From positions 62,001 to 126,000 of the forward strand of contig UBNQ01000005.1 of NCBI GenBank assembly GCA_900466875.1: 64,000 nt of DNA, written 5' to 3'. Made by a program: the position numbers and the translations under genes. Under the pieces are notes generated by a model. It was not told the DNA's origin. It saw nothing but the letters and a program-made list of their open reading frames with translations, and did no database searches. The stretch is from Hyphomicrobiales bacterium (GTDB taxonomy: Bacteria; Pseudomonadota; Alphaproteobacteria; Rhizobiales; Rhizobiaceae). Below, piece by piece: positions 54,113-64,000 of the stretch. How positions within the stretch are numbered: position 1 is the first letter of the stretch; each line of letters opens with the position of its first letter.

Positions 54113-55126
54113 ATGGCCCGAATGACGATGATCGAGGCTGTGAGAAGCGCCATGGATGTCGCGATGGGGCGGGATGAGGATGTCGTGGTCTTCGGCGAGG
54201 ATGTCGGCTATTTCGGCGGCGTTTTCCGCTGCACCCAAGGGCTGCAGGCGAAATACGGCAAGACCCGCTGTTTCGACACGCCGATCAACGAATCCGGCAT
54301 TGTCGGCACCGCCATCGGCATGGCGGCCTATGGGCTGAAACCCTGTGTCGAAATCCAGTTCGCCGACTACATGTACCCGGCCTATGACCAGCTGACGCAG
54401 GAGGCGGCACGCATTCGTTATCGCTCCAACGGCGATTTCACCTGCCCGATCGTGGTGCGCATGCCAACCGGCGGCGGCATTTTTGGCGGACAGACGCACA
54501 GCCAGAGCCCGGAGGCGCTGTTTACCCATGTCTGCGGCCTCAAGGTCGTCGTGCCTTCCAATCCCTATGATGCCAAGGGCCTGCTGATTGCTGCGATCGA
54601 AGATCCCGACCCGGTGATGTTTCTCGAACCGAAGCGACTTTATAACGGACCCTTCGACGGGCATCACGAACGGCCGGTCACGCCATGGTCGAAACACGCG
54701 CTCGGCGACGTGCCGGATGACTATTATTCAATCCCGATCGGCAAGGCGGAAGTGCGCCGGCAAGGCTCCGCCGTCACCGTGATTGCCTATGGCACGATGG
54801 TGCATGTGGCACTCGCCGCCGCAGAAGATACCGGCATCGATGCCGAAGTCATCGATCTCAGAAGCCTTCTGCCGCTCGATCTCGATGCGATCGTAAAGTC
54901 GGTCTCCAAGACCGGACGCTGCGTCGTCGTGCATGAAGCGACGCTCACCTCCGGTTTCGGCGGGGAGATCGTGGCGCTGGTGCAGGAACATTGCTTCTAT
55001 CATCTCGAAGCCCCGGTCATGCGTGTCGCCGGCTGGGATACGCCTTACCCGCATGCGCAGGAATGGGATTATTTTCCCGGCCCCGCCCGCGTCGGGCGTG
55101 CGCTGACCGACGTCATGGAGGCCTGA
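54113..55126 (+). CDS. bkdA2: Branched-chain 2-oxoacid dehydrogenase E1 beta
   Basis: 337 residues: RMTMIEAVRSAMDVAM, VVFGEDVGYFGGVFRCTQGL, DTPINESGIVGTAIGMAAYG, EIQFADYMYPAYDQL and the C-terminal domain VIDLRSLLPLDLDAIVKSV with VVVHEATLTSGFGGEI. The ATG at 54113 follows the E1 alpha stop by one base; the longer upstream frame is spurious. Forms the alpha2beta2 E1 component with the previous gene. Confidence 0.93.
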   Translation: MARMTMIEAVRSAMDVAMGRDEDVVVFGEDVGYFGGVFRCTQGLQAKYGKTRCFDTPINESGIVGTAIGMAAYGLKPCVEIQFADYMYPAYDQLTQEAARIRYRSNGDFTCPIVVRMPTGGGIFGGQTHSQSPEALFTHVCGLKVVVPSNPYDAKGLLIAAIEDPDPVMFLEPKRLYNGPFDGHHERPVTPWSKHALGDVPDDYYSIPIGKAEVRRQGSAVTVIAYGTMVHVALAAAEDTGIDAEVIDLRSLLPLDLDAIVKSVSKTGRCVVVHEATLTSGFGGEIVALVQEHCFYHLEAPVMRVAGWDTPYPHAQEWDYFPGPARVGRALTDVMEA

Positions 55127-55129
55127 GCC

Positions 55130-56392
55130 ATGGGCGAATTCACCATCAAGATGCCCGATGTCGGCGAAGGCGTTGCCGAGGCCGAGCTTGTCGAATGGCT
55201 GGTGAAGGTCGGCGATCCGGTGCGCGAGGACATGACGGTCGCCGCCGTGATGACCGACAAGGCGACGGTGGAAATTCCCACCCCCGTCAGCGGAACGGTG
55301 ATCTGGCTCGGCGGCGAGATCGGCGACACGATCGCTGTCAGGGCACCGCTGATCCGGATAGAGACGGAAGGTGGCAGCAACGAAGTCACCGCTTCGGAGC
55401 CGGCCAAGACTGAAAATCCCAAGCCCCCGCAGGTTGAGTCAGCCGAAAAAAAAGTAAAGCCCGCCACGCCCGTTGCCTCATCGGCACCGCCTCTCTCCTC
55501 GCGCCCATCAGCGGAAATGGACAAACCGCTTGCGGCACCGTCGGTGCGGCTCTTGGCGCGCGACAGCGGCATAGACCTTCGCCAGTTAAGCGGAACCGGT
55601 CCGGCCGGACGCATCCTGCGCGATGATGTCGAGCAGTTCCTTGCCCATGGCAGGGACGCCCCAGCCCCGCAGCAGGGTTTTGCCAGAAAGACCTCGAAGG
55701 AGGAGATCAAGCTCACCGGCCTTCGCCGCCGCATCGCAGAAAAGATGACGCTCTCAACCTCGCGCATTCCGCACATCACCTATGTGGAAGAGGTCGACGT
55801 GACGGCGCTGGAAGAGCTGCGGGCAACGATGAACAACGCGCGCAAGCCCGACCAGCCGAAACTGACCCTCCTTCCCTTCCTGATGCGGGCGATGATCAAG
55901 GCGGTAACCGAACAGCCCGACATCAACGCCACATTCGATGACGATGCCGGCATGCTGACCCGGTCCGGCGCGGTGCATATCGGCATCGCCACCCAGACAC
56001 CATCGGGCCTCACCGTACCGGTCGTAAGGCACGCAGAAGCACGCAGCATCTGGGATTGCGCAGCGGAAATGAACCGGCTGGCGGAGGCCGCCCGGTCCGG
56101 CACCGCCACGCGCGACGAGCTGACCGGTTCGACCATCACCATCAGTTCGCTCGGCGCGCTCGGCGGCATCGTATCGACGCCGGTCATCAATCATCCGGAA
56201 GTGGCGATCGTCGGCGTCAACAAGATCGCCACCCGCCCGCTCTGGGATGGCGTACAATTCGTGCCGCGCAAAATGATGAACCTCTCCTCCAGCTTCGACC
56301 ACCGCATCATCGATGGTTTTGATGCGGCGAGCTTCATCCAGCGCCTGCGCACACTGCTCGAAACTCCAGCCCTGATCTTCATCGAAGGGTGA
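55130..56392 (+). CDS. bkdB: Branched-chain 2-oxoacid dehydrogenase E2 (dihydrolipoyl acyltransferase)
   Basis: 420 residues. One lipoyl domain (IKMPDVGEGVAEAELVEW; lipoyl-Lys44 in MTDKATVEI), an Ala/Pro-rich linker (about 80-130), a peripheral-subunit-binding domain (SVRLLARDSGIDLRQLSGTG, GRILRDDVEQF) and the catalytic domain ending SSFDHRIIDGFDAASF (His391, Asp395). It starts 3 bases after E1 beta and ends 3 bases before E3. It transfers the branched acyl group to CoA and forms the core of the complex. Confidence 0.94.
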   Translation: MGEFTIKMPDVGEGVAEAELVEWLVKVGDPVREDMTVAAVMTDKATVEIPTPVSGTVIWLGGEIGDTIAVRAPLIRIETEGGSNEVTASEPAKTENPKPPQVESAEKKVKPATPVASSAPPLSSRPSAEMDKPLAAPSVRLLARDSGIDLRQLSGTGPAGRILRDDVEQFLAHGRDAPAPQQGFARKTSKEEIKLTGLRRRIAEKMTLSTSRIPHITYVEEVDVTALEELRATMNNARKPDQPKLTLLPFLMRAMIKAVTEQPDINATFDDDAGMLTRSGAVHIGIATQTPSGLTVPVVRHAEARSIWDCAAEMNRLAEAARSGTATRDELTGSTITISSLGALGGIVSTPVINHPEVAIVGVNKIATRPLWDGVQFVPRKMMNLSSSFDHRIIDGFDAASFIQRLRTLLETPALIFIEG

Positions 56393-56395
56393 GCC

Positions 56396-57790
<1,395 letters not shown>

Positions 57791-57820
57791 ACGAGGAACG
57801 GCTATCTGGGAGGAGGCCCG

Positions 57821-58984
57821 ATGACTGACATGGATTTTGGCCTTAGGGATATGGCTCGCTCGATCCGCGATACGACACAGCGTTTCGCGCGCGAGCGCAT
57901 TGCGCCGATCGCCACTGAGATCGATGCGAAGGATCGCTTTCCCATCGAACTCTGGCCGGAAATGGGTGCGCTCGGGCTGCATGGCATCACGGTTGCGGAA
58001 GAAGATGGCGGGCTCGGGCTGGGCTATCTGGAACATGTCATCGCCTGCGAGGAGGTGAGCCACGCCTCGGCATCGGTCGGCCTCTCCTACGGGGCGCATT
58101 CCAACCTCTGCATCAACCAGATCGCACGTTGGGCAACGCCCGAGCAGAAGGCGAAATATCTGCCCGGCCTGATTTCCGGAGACCATGTCGGCAGCCTTGC
58201 CATGTCGGAAACAGGTGCAGGTTCGGATGTCGTTTCCATGCGATTGCGGGCAGAAAGGATCGATGGCGGATTTCGCCTCAACGGCACGAAATTCTGGATC
58301 ACCAACGCCCCCTATGCGCAGACCCTCATTGTCTATGCCAAGACGGAACCTGACGCCGGATCGAAGGGCATCACCGCCTTCCTGATCGAGAAGGGTTTTG
58401 CCGGTTTTTCCGTCGGCCAGAAGATCGACAAGGTCGGCATGCGCGGCTCGCCGACCGCCGAACTCGTTTTCGACGACTGCTTCGTGCCGCAGGAAAATCT
58501 CATGGGACCGCTGAACGGCGGCGTGAAAGTGCTGATGTCCGGCCTCGATTACGAGCGGGTCGTGCTGTCCGGCATCCAGCTCGGCATCATGCAGGCCTGC
58601 CTCGATGTCGTGTTGCCATACCTGCGGGAGCGAAAGCAGTTCGGTGCGCCGATCGGCAGTTTCCAGCTGATGCAGGCCAAGGTCGCCGATATGGTCGTGG
58701 CGTTGAATTCCGCCCGCGCCTATGTTTATGCTGTCGCCCGCGCCTGCGATGCCGGCCGCACGACAAGGCAGGATGCCGCCGGTGCTATCCTCTATGCCTC
58801 AGAAAGCGCGGTAAAGGTTGCCGAACAGGCCATCCAGGCGCTTGGCGGCGCGGGTTACACGAAGGATTGGCCGGTGGAGCGTTTCTGGCGCGACGCCAAG
58901 CTGCTCGATATCGGCGCCGGCACCAACGAAGTGCGCCGGATGCTGATCGGCCGTGAAGTGATCGGTGCGGGAGGCAACGGCTGA
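57821..58984 (+). CDS. ivd: Isovaleryl-CoA dehydrogenase
   Basis: 387 residues. FAD acyl-CoA dehydrogenase with [32 protein letters not shown] and, at the position diagnostic for isovaleryl-CoA dehydrogenases, a catalytic Glu245 in [12 protein letters not shown]; the C-terminal position that carries the base in other family members is GAGTNEVRR (Gly rather than Glu). Converts isovaleryl-CoA from leucine to 3-methylcrotonyl-CoA. Its stop overlaps the mccB start (TGATG). Confidence 0.94.
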   Translation: MTDMDFGLRDMARSIRDTTQRFARERIAPIATEIDAKDRFPIELWPEMGALGLHGITVAEEDGGLGLGYLEHVIACEEVSHASASVGLSYGAHSNLCINQIARWATPEQKAKYLPGLISGDHVGSLAMSETGAGSDVVSMRLRAERIDGGFRLNGTKFWITNAPYAQTLIVYAKTEPDAGSKGITAFLIEKGFAGFSVGQKIDKVGMRGSPTAELVFDDCFVPQENLMGPLNGGVKVLMSGLDYERVVLSGIQLGIMQACLDVVLPYLRERKQFGAPIGSFQLMQAKVADMVVALNSARAYVYAVARACDAGRTTRQDAAGAILYASESAVKVAEQAIQALGGAGYTKDWPVERFWRDAKLLDIGAGTNEVRRMLIGREVIGAGGNG

Positions 58985-60579
58985 TGCCCCAGATCCGTAC
59001 CACGCTCGATCGCAATTCCGAAGGCTTCACGGCCAATGAAGCGCATAACCGCGCACTTGCCGGGGAATTGCGGGAAAAAGTGGCGCTGGCTGCGCGCGGC
59101 GGATCGGAAAACCATCGCGAGCGTCATGTCGCACGCGGAAAACTGTTGCCGCGCGACCGGGTCCAGCGGCTGCTCGATCCCGGCTCGCCTTTTCTGGAAA
59201 TCGGCCAGCTTGCAGCAGGCGGCATGTATGGCGATGAGGCACCCGGGGCTGGAATGATCGCCGGCATAGGCCGCGTATCGGGCCGCGAATGCATGATCGT
59301 CGCCCATGACCCGACGGTGAAGGGCGGCGCCTATTTCCCGATGACGGTGAAGAAGCATTTGAGGGCACAGGAGATCGCGTCTGAAAACCGCCTGCCCTGC
59401 ATCTATCTGGTCGATTCCGGCGGGGCCAACCTGCCGCATCAGGCGGAAGTCTTTCCGGACCGCGATCATTTCGGCCGGATCTTTTACAATCAGGCGCAGA
59501 TGTCGGCGGCGGGTATCGCGCAGATCGCCTGCGTGATGGGAAGCTGCACGGCGGGCGGAGCCTATGTGCCGGCCATGTCCGACGAGACGGTGATCGTGCG
59601 CAATCAGGGCACGATCTTCCTCGCCGGCCCGCCGCTGGTGAAGGCCGCGACCGGCGAAGTGATTTCCGCCGAGGAACTCGGCGGTGCCGAAACCCATGGC
59701 CGAAAATCCGGCGTCGTCGATCATGTCGCCGAGAATGACGAGCATGCGCTGCTGATCGTCCGGGATATCGTGGCGACCCTCAACCGGCCGAAGACGGTCG
59801 ATATCGAAATCGCGGAACCAAGACCTCCCCTGCTCGCAGCTTCAGAGCTTTACGGCGTCGTGCCGCAGGATGTGCGCACGCCCTATGATGTACGCGAGGT
59901 GATCGCCCGCATCGTCGACGGATCGGACCTGCACGAGTTCAAACCCCTCTACGGTTCGACGCTCGTCTGCGGTTTTGCCCGCATCTGGGGCATTCCGGTC
60001 GCCATTCTGGCGAATAATGGCGTGCTGTTTTCCGAAAGCGCGCTGAAAGGCGCGCATTTCATCGAGCTTGCCTGCCAGCGCAGAATTCCGCTGCTTTTCC
60101 TGCAGAATATCTCCGGCTTCATGGTCGGCGGCAGATATGAGGCGGAAGGCATCGCCAAGAATGGCGCAAAGCTGGTGACGGCTGTCGCAACGGCTTCCGT
60201 TCCAAAGATCACCGTGCTGATCGGTGGCAGTTTCGGCGCCGGCAATTACGGCATGTGCGGTCGCGCCTATCAGCCACGCTTCCTGTTTTCATGGCCCAAT
60301 GCACGGATTTCCGTCATGGGCGGCGAACAGGCAGCGTCCGTCCTCGCCTCCGTGCATCGAGATGCCGAGACATGGAGCGAGGCCGAGGCGGAAGCATTCA
60401 AAACCCCGATCCGGCAGAAATACGAGGACGAGGGCAACCCCTATTACGCGACGGCCCGAATGTGGGACGACGGCGTGATCGACCCCGCCCAGACCCGCGA
60501 CGTGCTGGGGCTGGCCTTTTCCGCAGTGCTGAACGCGCCGATACCCGAACGTGCGCAGTTCGGCCTGTTTAGGATGTGA
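58984..60579 (+). CDS. mccB: 3-Methylcrotonyl-CoA carboxylase beta chain
   Basis: 531 residues, the usual size for MCC-beta. [50 protein letters not shown] (an MCC hallmark), [32 protein letters not shown] and [23 protein letters not shown] identify the carboxyltransferase. Carboxylates 3-methylcrotonyl-CoA to 3-methylglutaconyl-CoA. It lies between ivd (1-base overlap) and mccA (12-base gap). Confidence 0.95.
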   Translation: MPQIRTTLDRNSEGFTANEAHNRALAGELREKVALAARGGSENHRERHVARGKLLPRDRVQRLLDPGSPFLEIGQLAAGGMYGDEAPGAGMIAGIGRVSGRECMIVAHDPTVKGGAYFPMTVKKHLRAQEIASENRLPCIYLVDSGGANLPHQAEVFPDRDHFGRIFYNQAQMSAAGIAQIACVMGSCTAGGAYVPAMSDETVIVRNQGTIFLAGPPLVKAATGEVISAEELGGAETHGRKSGVVDHVAENDEHALLIVRDIVATLNRPKTVDIEIAEPRPPLLAASELYGVVPQDVRTPYDVREVIARIVDGSDLHEFKPLYGSTLVCGFARIWGIPVAILANNGVLFSESALKGAHFIELACQRRIPLLFLQNISGFMVGGRYEAEGIAKNGAKLVTAVATASVPKITVLIGGSFGAGNYGMCGRAYQPRFLFSWPNARISVMGGEQAASVLASVHRDAETWSEAEAEAFKTPIRQKYEDEGNPYYATARMWDDGVIDPAQTRDVLGLAFSAVLNAPIPERAQFGLFRM

Positions 60580-60591
60580 GGAGGATGACCG

Positions 60592-62451
60592 GTGATTGAA
60601 AGCCTGCTGATCGCCAATCGCGGAGAAATCGCCCGCCGCATCACACGCACTGCAAGCCGGCTCGGCATTCGCACCATTGCCGTATATTCCGACGCAGACG
60701 CCGCCATGCCCTTTGTGCGCGAGGCGGATGAAGCGATACGAATAGGTCCAGCCGCGGCGCGAGACAGCTATCTCCGTCAGGACCGTATTCTTGACGCGGC
60801 CAGCCAGACAGGCGCTCAGGCGATCCATCCCGGCTACGGGTTTCTGTCGGAAAATGCCGAATTTGCAGAGGCTGTTATCGCGAATGGGCTGACATGGGTC
60901 GGCGCTCCGCCCGCCGCCATCCGCGCCATGGGGCTGAAGGATGCCGCCAAGCAGCGGATGATCGCCGCAAATGTGCCTGTCACACCGGGTTATCTCGGCG
61001 AGGATCAAAATCCCGCCCGGCTGCAGCGGGAAGCCGATACGATCGGTTATCCTGTATTGATCAAAGCCGTCGCAGGCGGTGGCGGCAAGGGCATGCGCCG
61101 GGTCGATGCGGCTGCGGATTTTTCTGCAGCACTCGAAAGCTGCCGACGCGAAGCTGCCGCCTCATTCGGCGACGATCGGGTGCTGATCGAGAAATACATC
61201 CTGTCCCCCCGGCATATCGAGGTTCAGGTTTTTGGCGATACCTTTGGTAATGTCATCCACCTCTTCGAGCGGGACTGCTCCTTGCAACGCCGCCACCAGA
61301 AGGTGATCGAGGAGGCCCCAGCTCCCGGCATGGATGAGGCGACGCGGAGAGCTGTCTGCAGCGCCGCCGTCCAAGCCGCCAAAGCCGTGGATTATGTCGG
61401 AGCGGGCACGGTGGAGTTCATCGCCGATGCGTCCGAGGGGCTGCGCCCCGACCGCATCTGGTTCATGGAAATGAACACACGGCTGCAGGTGGAGCATCCT
61501 GTTACCGAGACGATCACCGGGCAGGATCTGGTGGAATGGCAGATCCGTGTCGCATCCGGCGAGCCTCTGCCACTGAGGCAGGACGAACTTTCCATCAATG
61601 GCTGGGCGATGGAGGCACGGCTTTATGCCGAAAATCCGTCTACCGGCTTCCTGCCTTCCATCGGCCGGCTGGACCACCTGCATCTTCCGCACGGCATACG
61701 CATCGACAGCGGCGTCGAGCAGGGCGACGAAGTGACTGCTCACTATGACCCGATGATCGCCAAGCTGATCAGCCATGCCCCGAGCCGGCGGCATGCCGCA
61801 AACGTGTTGGCAGGAGCCGTAGAAGGCGTTGAAGTCTGGCCGGTACGCACCAACGCCGCCTTTCTGGCGCGAACGCTCCGGCATGCGGATTTCCTCTCAG
61901 GCGCGGTGGACACCGGCTTTATCGAACGCCATCAGGCCGATCTACTGCCATCCACCGAACCCGACGAGCGGGTATTGCAGGCCGCGGCAGCTGCACTTCT
62001 TCCGGTCGAGACACAGAGCCCATGGACCGCACTCACCGGCTTCCGCATGAATGCAGAACGATCCCGGCAGGTAAGCGTGGAAATCGCCGGCCAGCCTTAT
62101 TCGGTCGATCTCGACCGCACGCCACGGAGGAGCGCCGGCATCACCAACGATGTCGTTTTCCTCGATGGAGAGGCCTGGCCCTTCGGCCCGTGCCGCGCCG
62201 ATCATGCCGGTTCCGGGTACAACCCGGCCGATGGTTCGATCATCGCCCCCATGCCCGGAACCGTGATTGCCGTCCCGGTCAGCCAGGGCGACAAGGTCGT
62301 GCGAGGTCAACCGCTCGTCGTCATCGAGGCGATGAAGATGGAGCAGACATTGAGCGCCCCCTTCGACGGCATCGTTGCAGAACTCAGGACACGCCCCGGC
62401 GCACAGGTGACGGAAGGTGCCCTGCTGGTACGCATTGAAGGAGAAAACTGA
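60592..62451 (+). CDS. mccA: 3-Methylcrotonyl-CoA carboxylase alpha chain
   Basis: 619 residues from a GTG start with GAGGAGG upstream. Biotin carboxylase domain (SLLIANRGEIARRITRTA, KAVAGGGGKGMRR, FMEMNTRLQVEHPVTE), a short linker domain and a C-terminal biotin carrier (IEAMKMEQT, biotinyl Lys582). Works with mccB. Its stop overlaps the start of the MaoC-type gene (TGATG). Confidence 0.95.
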   Translation: MIESLLIANRGEIARRITRTASRLGIRTIAVYSDADAAMPFVREADEAIRIGPAAARDSYLRQDRILDAASQTGAQAIHPGYGFLSENAEFAEAVIANGLTWVGAPPAAIRAMGLKDAAKQRMIAANVPVTPGYLGEDQNPARLQREADTIGYPVLIKAVAGGGGKGMRRVDAAADFSAALESCRREAAASFGDDRVLIEKYILSPRHIEVQVFGDTFGNVIHLFERDCSLQRRHQKVIEEAPAPGMDEATRRAVCSAAVQAAKAVDYVGAGTVEFIADASEGLRPDRIWFMEMNTRLQVEHPVTETITGQDLVEWQIRVASGEPLPLRQDELSINGWAMEARLYAENPSTGFLPSIGRLDHLHLPHGIRIDSGVEQGDEVTAHYDPMIAKLISHAPSRRHAANVLAGAVEGVEVWPVRTNAAFLARTLRHADFLSGAVDTGFIERHQADLLPSTEPDERVLQAAAAALLPVETQSPWTALTGFRMNAERSRQVSVEIAGQPYSVDLDRTPRRSAGITNDVVFLDGEAWPFGPCRADHAGSGYNPADGSIIAPMPGTVIAVPVSQGDKVVRGQPLVVIEAMKMEQTLSAPFDGIVAELRTRPGAQVTEGALLVRIEGEN

Positions 62452-62903
62452 TGGCCGGACGCCATTTTGAGGACTGGACTGTCGGAGACCGGATTGTTCA
62501 CGAAATCCGGCGAACGGTTACCGAAACGGACAACCTCCTTTTTTCCACCATGACCCATAATCCGCAGCCGCTGCATCTCGATGTCGAAGCGGCAAAGGCG
62601 AGCGAGTTCGGCCAGATCGTCGTCAACGGCACCTTCATATTCGCGCTGATGGTCGGGCTTTCCGTCAGCGAAACCACGCTTGGCACGCTTGTCGCCAATC
62701 TGGGCTACGACAAGCTCATCATGCCGAAACCAGTTTTCATCGGTGATACGATGCGGGCGGAAACCGAAGTGACTGAGCTGAAAGAAAGCCGCTCGCGGCC
62801 CGCCGCCGGCATCGTCACCTTCCGTCACGAACTTATCAACCAACGCAACGAGATTGTCTGCCAGTGCCTGCGCACTGCCCTCCTGCACCGGAGACCGCAA
62901 TGA
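62451..62903 (+). CDS. MaoC-like hydratase
   Basis: 150-residue single hot-dog domain with the hydratase-2-like pattern HFEDWTVGDRIVHEIRRTVTETDN, then the catalytic Asp/His segment FSTMTHNPQPLHLDVEAAKAS (Asn where R-hydratases have Asp, as in several MaoC relatives) and QIVVNGTF. Overlaps both neighbours (TGATG with mccA, ATGA with the lyase). By its place in the leucine operon it probably hydrates 3-methylglutaconyl-CoA, replacing the usual crotonase-type enzyme. That role is inferred from the same gene pairing in mycobacteria. Confidence 0.82.
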   Translation: MAGRHFEDWTVGDRIVHEIRRTVTETDNLLFSTMTHNPQPLHLDVEAAKASEFGQIVVNGTFIFALMVGLSVSETTLGTLVANLGYDKLIMPKPVFIGDTMRAETEVTELKESRSRPAAGIVTFRHELINQRNEIVCQCLRTALLHRRPQ

Positions 62904-63742
62904 GACTGCGCTCGCTGCTCTTCGTGCCGGGTGACCGGCCTGATCGGATGGAAAAGGCGCTGGGCCTTGAAGCAGACGCGCTGATCCTCGATCTGGAGGA
63001 TGCAGTCGCGATTCAGGCAAAACCGGCCGCACGGAAAAATACGGCCGATTTCCTTCGCTCCGCCAAACGGGGCTCCAGGCTTTTCGTGCGCGTCAATCCG
63101 CTCGACAGCGGCCTGATCGATGAAGATCTGGCAGTGGTTCTTGACGCCAAACCCGATGCCCTCGTCCTGCCGAAGGCGGAAGGAGCAGCAAGTGTGGCAG
63201 CACTGGCGGCACGCGCGCCGGGCATTCCCATCCTGCCGATTGCCACGGAAACGCCGGCGGCAATCTTCGAACTCGGGAGCTATCGCGACGTCCGACACTT
63301 GGTCCTCGGCCTCACATGGGGTGCGGAAGACCTGCCGGCCGCGATAGGAGCCGTGAGTTCGCGGGAGGAGGACGGACGTTATACGCCACCCTACGAAATG
63401 CTGCGCTCGCTGACACTGTTCGGTGCGCATGCAGCCGGCGTGGAAGCCATAGAGACGGTCTATCCGGCCTTTCGCGACCTGGGCGGGCTGGCGGCCTATG
63501 CCCGGCGCGCAAGGCGGGACGGGTTCACCGGCATGATGGCGATCCACCCCGCACAGCTTTCGGTCATCAACGCGGCTTTTACGCCAACGGCTGACGAACT
63601 GGCGGAGGCGCAGGCCATCGTGGATGCGTTCGCCGAAAATCCGGGAAAAGCCGTGCTCAATTTCAATGGCAAGATGATCGATACACCGCATCTGAAGCAG
63701 GCAAGGCGGCTGCTTGCTCTTGCCGAAACACCATCTCCGTGA
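62900..63742 (+). CDS. CitE-like beta-hydroxyacyl-CoA lyase
   Basis: 280 residues, HpcH/HpaI family: RLRSLLFVPGDRPDRMEKAL, LILDLEDAVAIQAKPAAR, FVRVNPLDSG, LVLPKAEGA, GLTWGAEDLPAAIGA and GFTGMMAIHPAQLSVIN. The ATG overlaps the MaoC-like stop (ATGA). In M. tuberculosis the orthologous arrangement bkdABC-citE-maoC-fadE19-accA1-accD1 includes Rv2498c, reported as a stereospecific beta-hydroxyacyl-CoA lyase in leucine breakdown. Here it would cleave 3-hydroxy-3-methylglutaryl-CoA to acetyl-CoA and acetoacetate, replacing HMG-CoA lyase. Confidence 0.85.
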   Translation: MRLRSLLFVPGDRPDRMEKALGLEADALILDLEDAVAIQAKPAARKNTADFLRSAKRGSRLFVRVNPLDSGLIDEDLAVVLDAKPDALVLPKAEGAASVAALAARAPGIPILPIATETPAAIFELGSYRDVRHLVLGLTWGAEDLPAAIGAVSSREEDGRYTPPYEMLRSLTLFGAHAAGVEAIETVYPAFRDLGGLAAYARRARRDGFTGMMAIHPAQLSVINAAFTPTADELAEAQAIVDAFAENPGKAVLNFNGKMIDTPHLKQARRLLALAETPSP

Positions 63743-63800
63743 TTCAACAGCGCCAACGCAGCCGCGCTTGGGCGGTTGATCCATATATCTAGGTGAACCC

Positions 63801-64000
63801 ATGCTGGAATTCGAAATCCTCAAGAATGCTAACCCGATGGCCGAAGCAGATCGCGCCCTCGCCTTCCAGAACCTCGGCTTCGGCACGCTGTTCAGCGACC
63901 ACATGGCCGTCATCCACTGGAGCGCCGACAAGGGCTGGCATTCGGCGCAGGTAACCGCTCGTGCACCCTTCTCTCTCGATCCGGCCAGCAGCGTGCTTCA
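63801..64000 (+). CDS. ilvE: Branched-chain amino acid aminotransferase (5' part only)
   Basis: The first 66 residues run off the right edge: MLEFEILKNANPMAEADRAL, then GFGTLFSDHMAVIHWSADKGWHSAQV and FSLDPASSVL. This is the N-terminus of class IV PLP branched-chain aminotransferases of the long (BCAT) type. An AGGTG ribosome site precedes the ATG. It starts 58 bases after the CitE-like lyase and would supply the first step of the leucine, isoleucine and valine pathways encoded upstream. Confidence 0.8.
   Translation, partial: MLEFEILKNANPMAEADRALAFQNLGFGTLFSDHMAVIHWSADKGWHSAQVTARAPFSLDPASSVL

Overview
The window looks like chromosome or chromid DNA from a Rhizobiaceae-type alphaproteobacterium (Rhizobium, Agrobacterium or a close relative). 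The evidence is moderately high GC, short gene spacing with many ATGA/TGATG overlaps, a glp operon that feeds an ABC-type glycerol transporter, a PutA without the DNA-binding ribbon-helix-helix beside a separate Lrp-type PutR, and many ABC/IclR/GntR sugar-acid modules. No rRNA, tRNA, CRISPR array, insertion sequence or phage gene was seen.

Layout. 1-3.7 kb: glycerol use (glpR, glpD, glpS, start of glpT) on the minus strand. 4-9.3 kb: a YrbL-like kinase-fold protein, a small membrane protein, and divergent putR/putA for proline. 9.4-17.9 kb: one tightly coupled eight-gene minus-strand operon led by its own IclR regulator: an iron/polyamine-type ABC importer, a class III CoA-transferase, a CitE-like lyase, a D-2-hydroxyacid dehydrogenase and an RraA-like aldolase. 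This looks like import and breakdown of an unidentified hydroxy-acid. 18.4-20.1 kb: a four-carbon acid sugar kinase with a GntR regulator. 20.7-22.8 kb: a tail-specific protease. 23-26.6 kb: pccBA, propionyl-CoA carboxylase. 26.7-31.3 kb: a 2'-5' RNA ligase-like protein, galactonate dehydratase with a divergent GntR regulator, an RBBP9-type hydrolase and several very small genes. 31.3-31.6 kb: a decayed fusion of pntA and pntB.

32-38.6 kb is the most unusual region. It is a six-gene operon joined by short overlaps: a GGDEF-EAL protein, a degenerate HATPase-like protein, a STAS domain fused to a methyltransferase, a membrane sensor with a SpoIIE-type PP2C phosphatase, an intact HATPase-like (slr1658-type) protein and a STAS (slr1659-type) protein. 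It reads as a partner-switching phosphorelay in which the kinase/STAS pair has been duplicated, one copy has lost its ATPase motifs, and the partner STAS has acquired a methyltransferase, all linked to c-di-GMP turnover.

38.7-48.3 kb: a probable unsaturated-uronate/pectin-fragment module (kduI, kdgF, an enolase-superfamily dehydratase, an SGNH esterase, a peptide/oligosaccharide-type ABC importer, a GntR regulator) with several TGACA/TGTCA dyads. 48.5-64 kb: branched-chain amino acid catabolism. An acyl-CoA dehydrogenase, thiolase and SDR operon diverges from an AraC-type regulator. This is followed by a plus-strand run of the branched-chain 2-oxoacid dehydrogenase complex, isovaleryl-CoA dehydrogenase, methylcrotonyl-CoA carboxylase, a MaoC hydratase, a CitE-like lyase and the start of a branched-chain aminotransferase. 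With pccBA, the window covers much of leucine, isoleucine and valine breakdown. The MaoC+CitE ending resembles the actinobacterial leucine route rather than the usual crotonase plus HMG-CoA lyase. An 18-bp element, identical except for one base, lies on both sides of the AraC gene and is a good candidate for its operator.
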